The notes beneath the pieces are model-generated. The model worked only from the letters and a program-made list of their open reading frames with translations. It was not told where the DNA came from and searched no databases. 5,380 nucleotides of DNA, taken from the NCBI GenBank assembly GCA_003506795.1, contig DNYO01000051.1, positions 1-5,380 of the forward strand, written 5' to 3'. The translations under genes were made by a program, and so were the position numbers. Shown piece by piece: positions 4,859 to 5,380 of this stretch. Position 1 is the first letter of the stretch, and each line of letters opens with the position of its first letter. Origin of the DNA: Deltaproteobacteria bacterium. Lineage in GTDB: Bacteria; Desulfobacterota; Syntrophorhabdia; Syntrophorhabdales; Syntrophorhabdaceae.

Positions 4859-5380
4859 CATTCCCTCTCGACCGAGGCAGAGCCGTGAGCAAAACTACTC
4901 CCGCTGCGTTCAGGAGGCCGCAGAAGAGAAAAAGTATGCCGTATCCCCATTGTGCAAGGATGAACCCCCCGGCAAGAGGGCCTGCGAAAAAACCTCCCTG
5001 CATCATGACCAGCGAGAGGTTCATATTGAGCCCCCTGAACCTCGCCTCCGACACATCGAAGAGAAGTGCCATCATCAACGGAATCCCCACTCCCCAGAGA
5101 ACACCGAAAGCGGCGCCCAGTGCCAGAAATACCGCTGAATCACGGACAAAAAACACAAGGACGTGGCAGACGGCCAGAATGGCCATGCAAACCGCGGCTG
5201 CGCGCGCCTTCTTCATCCTGTCGAAATACCGGCTGCCTGCAAGTCTGACGACGATCATGGCGATCATGGCAACCGTAAAAAAGAAGCCGGGATTTTTTAT
5301 TCCCTTCTCGGTCCCAAAGTCCTTGAGGAAGTAGAAAAGCGTCGTGTAGGCGCTGTAAAAGACCAGATTTACCGCGAGCA
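4851..5380 (-). CDS. MFS transporter, C-terminal half (5' end beyond the window)
   Basis: An open frame runs in from the right edge and ends at TAG (4851-4853), giving 175 visible residues. It is the C-terminal half of a major facilitator superfamily inner-membrane transporter. About six hydrophobic segments can be seen, beginning with LAVNLVFYSAYTTLFYF (7th helix, cut) and PGFFFTVAMIAMIVV. The loop RLAGSRYFDRMKKAR resembles the G-x-x-x-D-R motif after helix 8. Further helices follow, including GAAFGVLWGVGIPLMMALLF, a Gly-rich GGFFAGPLAGGFILAQWG segment and a last helix LFLFCGLLNAAGVVLLTAL. The substrate cannot be told; drug or sugar efflux-type MFS proteins look like this. An internal ATG at 5265-5267 is not the start, since the conserved frame continues upstream of it. 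The last residue and the stop codon are made of heptamer-repeat DNA. Confidence 0.9.
   Translation of the reverse strand, partial: LAVNLVFYSAYTTLFYFLKDFGTEKGIKNPGFFFTVAMIAMIVVRLAGSRYFDRMKKARAAAVCMAILAVCHVLVFFVRDSAVFLALGAAFGVLWGVGIPLMMALLFDVSEARFRGLNMNLSLVMMQGGFFAGPLAGGFILAQWGYGILFLFCGLLNAAGVVLLTALPRSRGNGN

Noticed and set aside
4885..5334. Plus-strand open frame of 149 codons opposite the MFS gene
   Set aside because: The minus strand encodes clear transmembrane helices and an MFS loop motif; the plus frame is their complement with no domain of its own.

Overview
This window looks like a piece of a Gram-negative bacterial chromosome with moderately high GC content. The signs are an RcnB-like periplasmic protein, exported proteins, consensus AGGAGG ribosome binding sites and dense coding on both strands. 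The mix of genes (Tex, a YbhB/YbcL-type PEBP, dodecin, an RcnB-like protein, a lysine-tailed coiled-coil protein) and the heptamer repeats would suit a Desulfobacterota- or Nitrospirota-like organism. That placement is inference; there is no marker gene here.

Layout. Positions 1-232 hold no confident gene, only the possible tail of a reading frame that enters from the left edge. Positions 233-3632 carry three minus-strand genes. Read in their own direction these are tex (3632 to 1488), an RcnB-like secreted protein (1336 to 761) and a 96-residue coiled-coil protein with a lysine/alanine tail (523 to 233). A 71-bp imperfect palindrome lies between the last two. The rcnB-like leader has two adjacent 15-bp inverted repeats. 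From the divergent region at 3633-3767 the plus-strand genes begin: a PEBP-family protein (3768-4295) and a dodecin-like protein (4388-4603). A partial MFS transporter gene enters from the right edge on the minus strand and ends at 4851, facing the dodecin gene.

The convergent gap at 4604-4850 is the most unusual stretch. It has a strong intrinsic terminator flanked by two arrays of 7-bp repeats in opposite orientation. These share a perfect 25-bp inverted repeat, and the right-hand array changes from CCCTTTG to TAATTAC units without losing the 7-nt register. The stop codon of the MFS gene lies inside this array.

Functionally this looks like a housekeeping and stress neighbourhood rather than one pathway: an RNA-binding transcription factor, a periplasmic metal/stress-type protein, two small ligand-binding folds and a transporter. 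I see no defence system, CRISPR array, integrase or complete insertion sequence. The better leads are the heptamer structure, the apparent dual start of the PEBP gene, the dodecin without its flavin-stacking tryptophan and the paired hairpins ahead of the rcnB-like gene.
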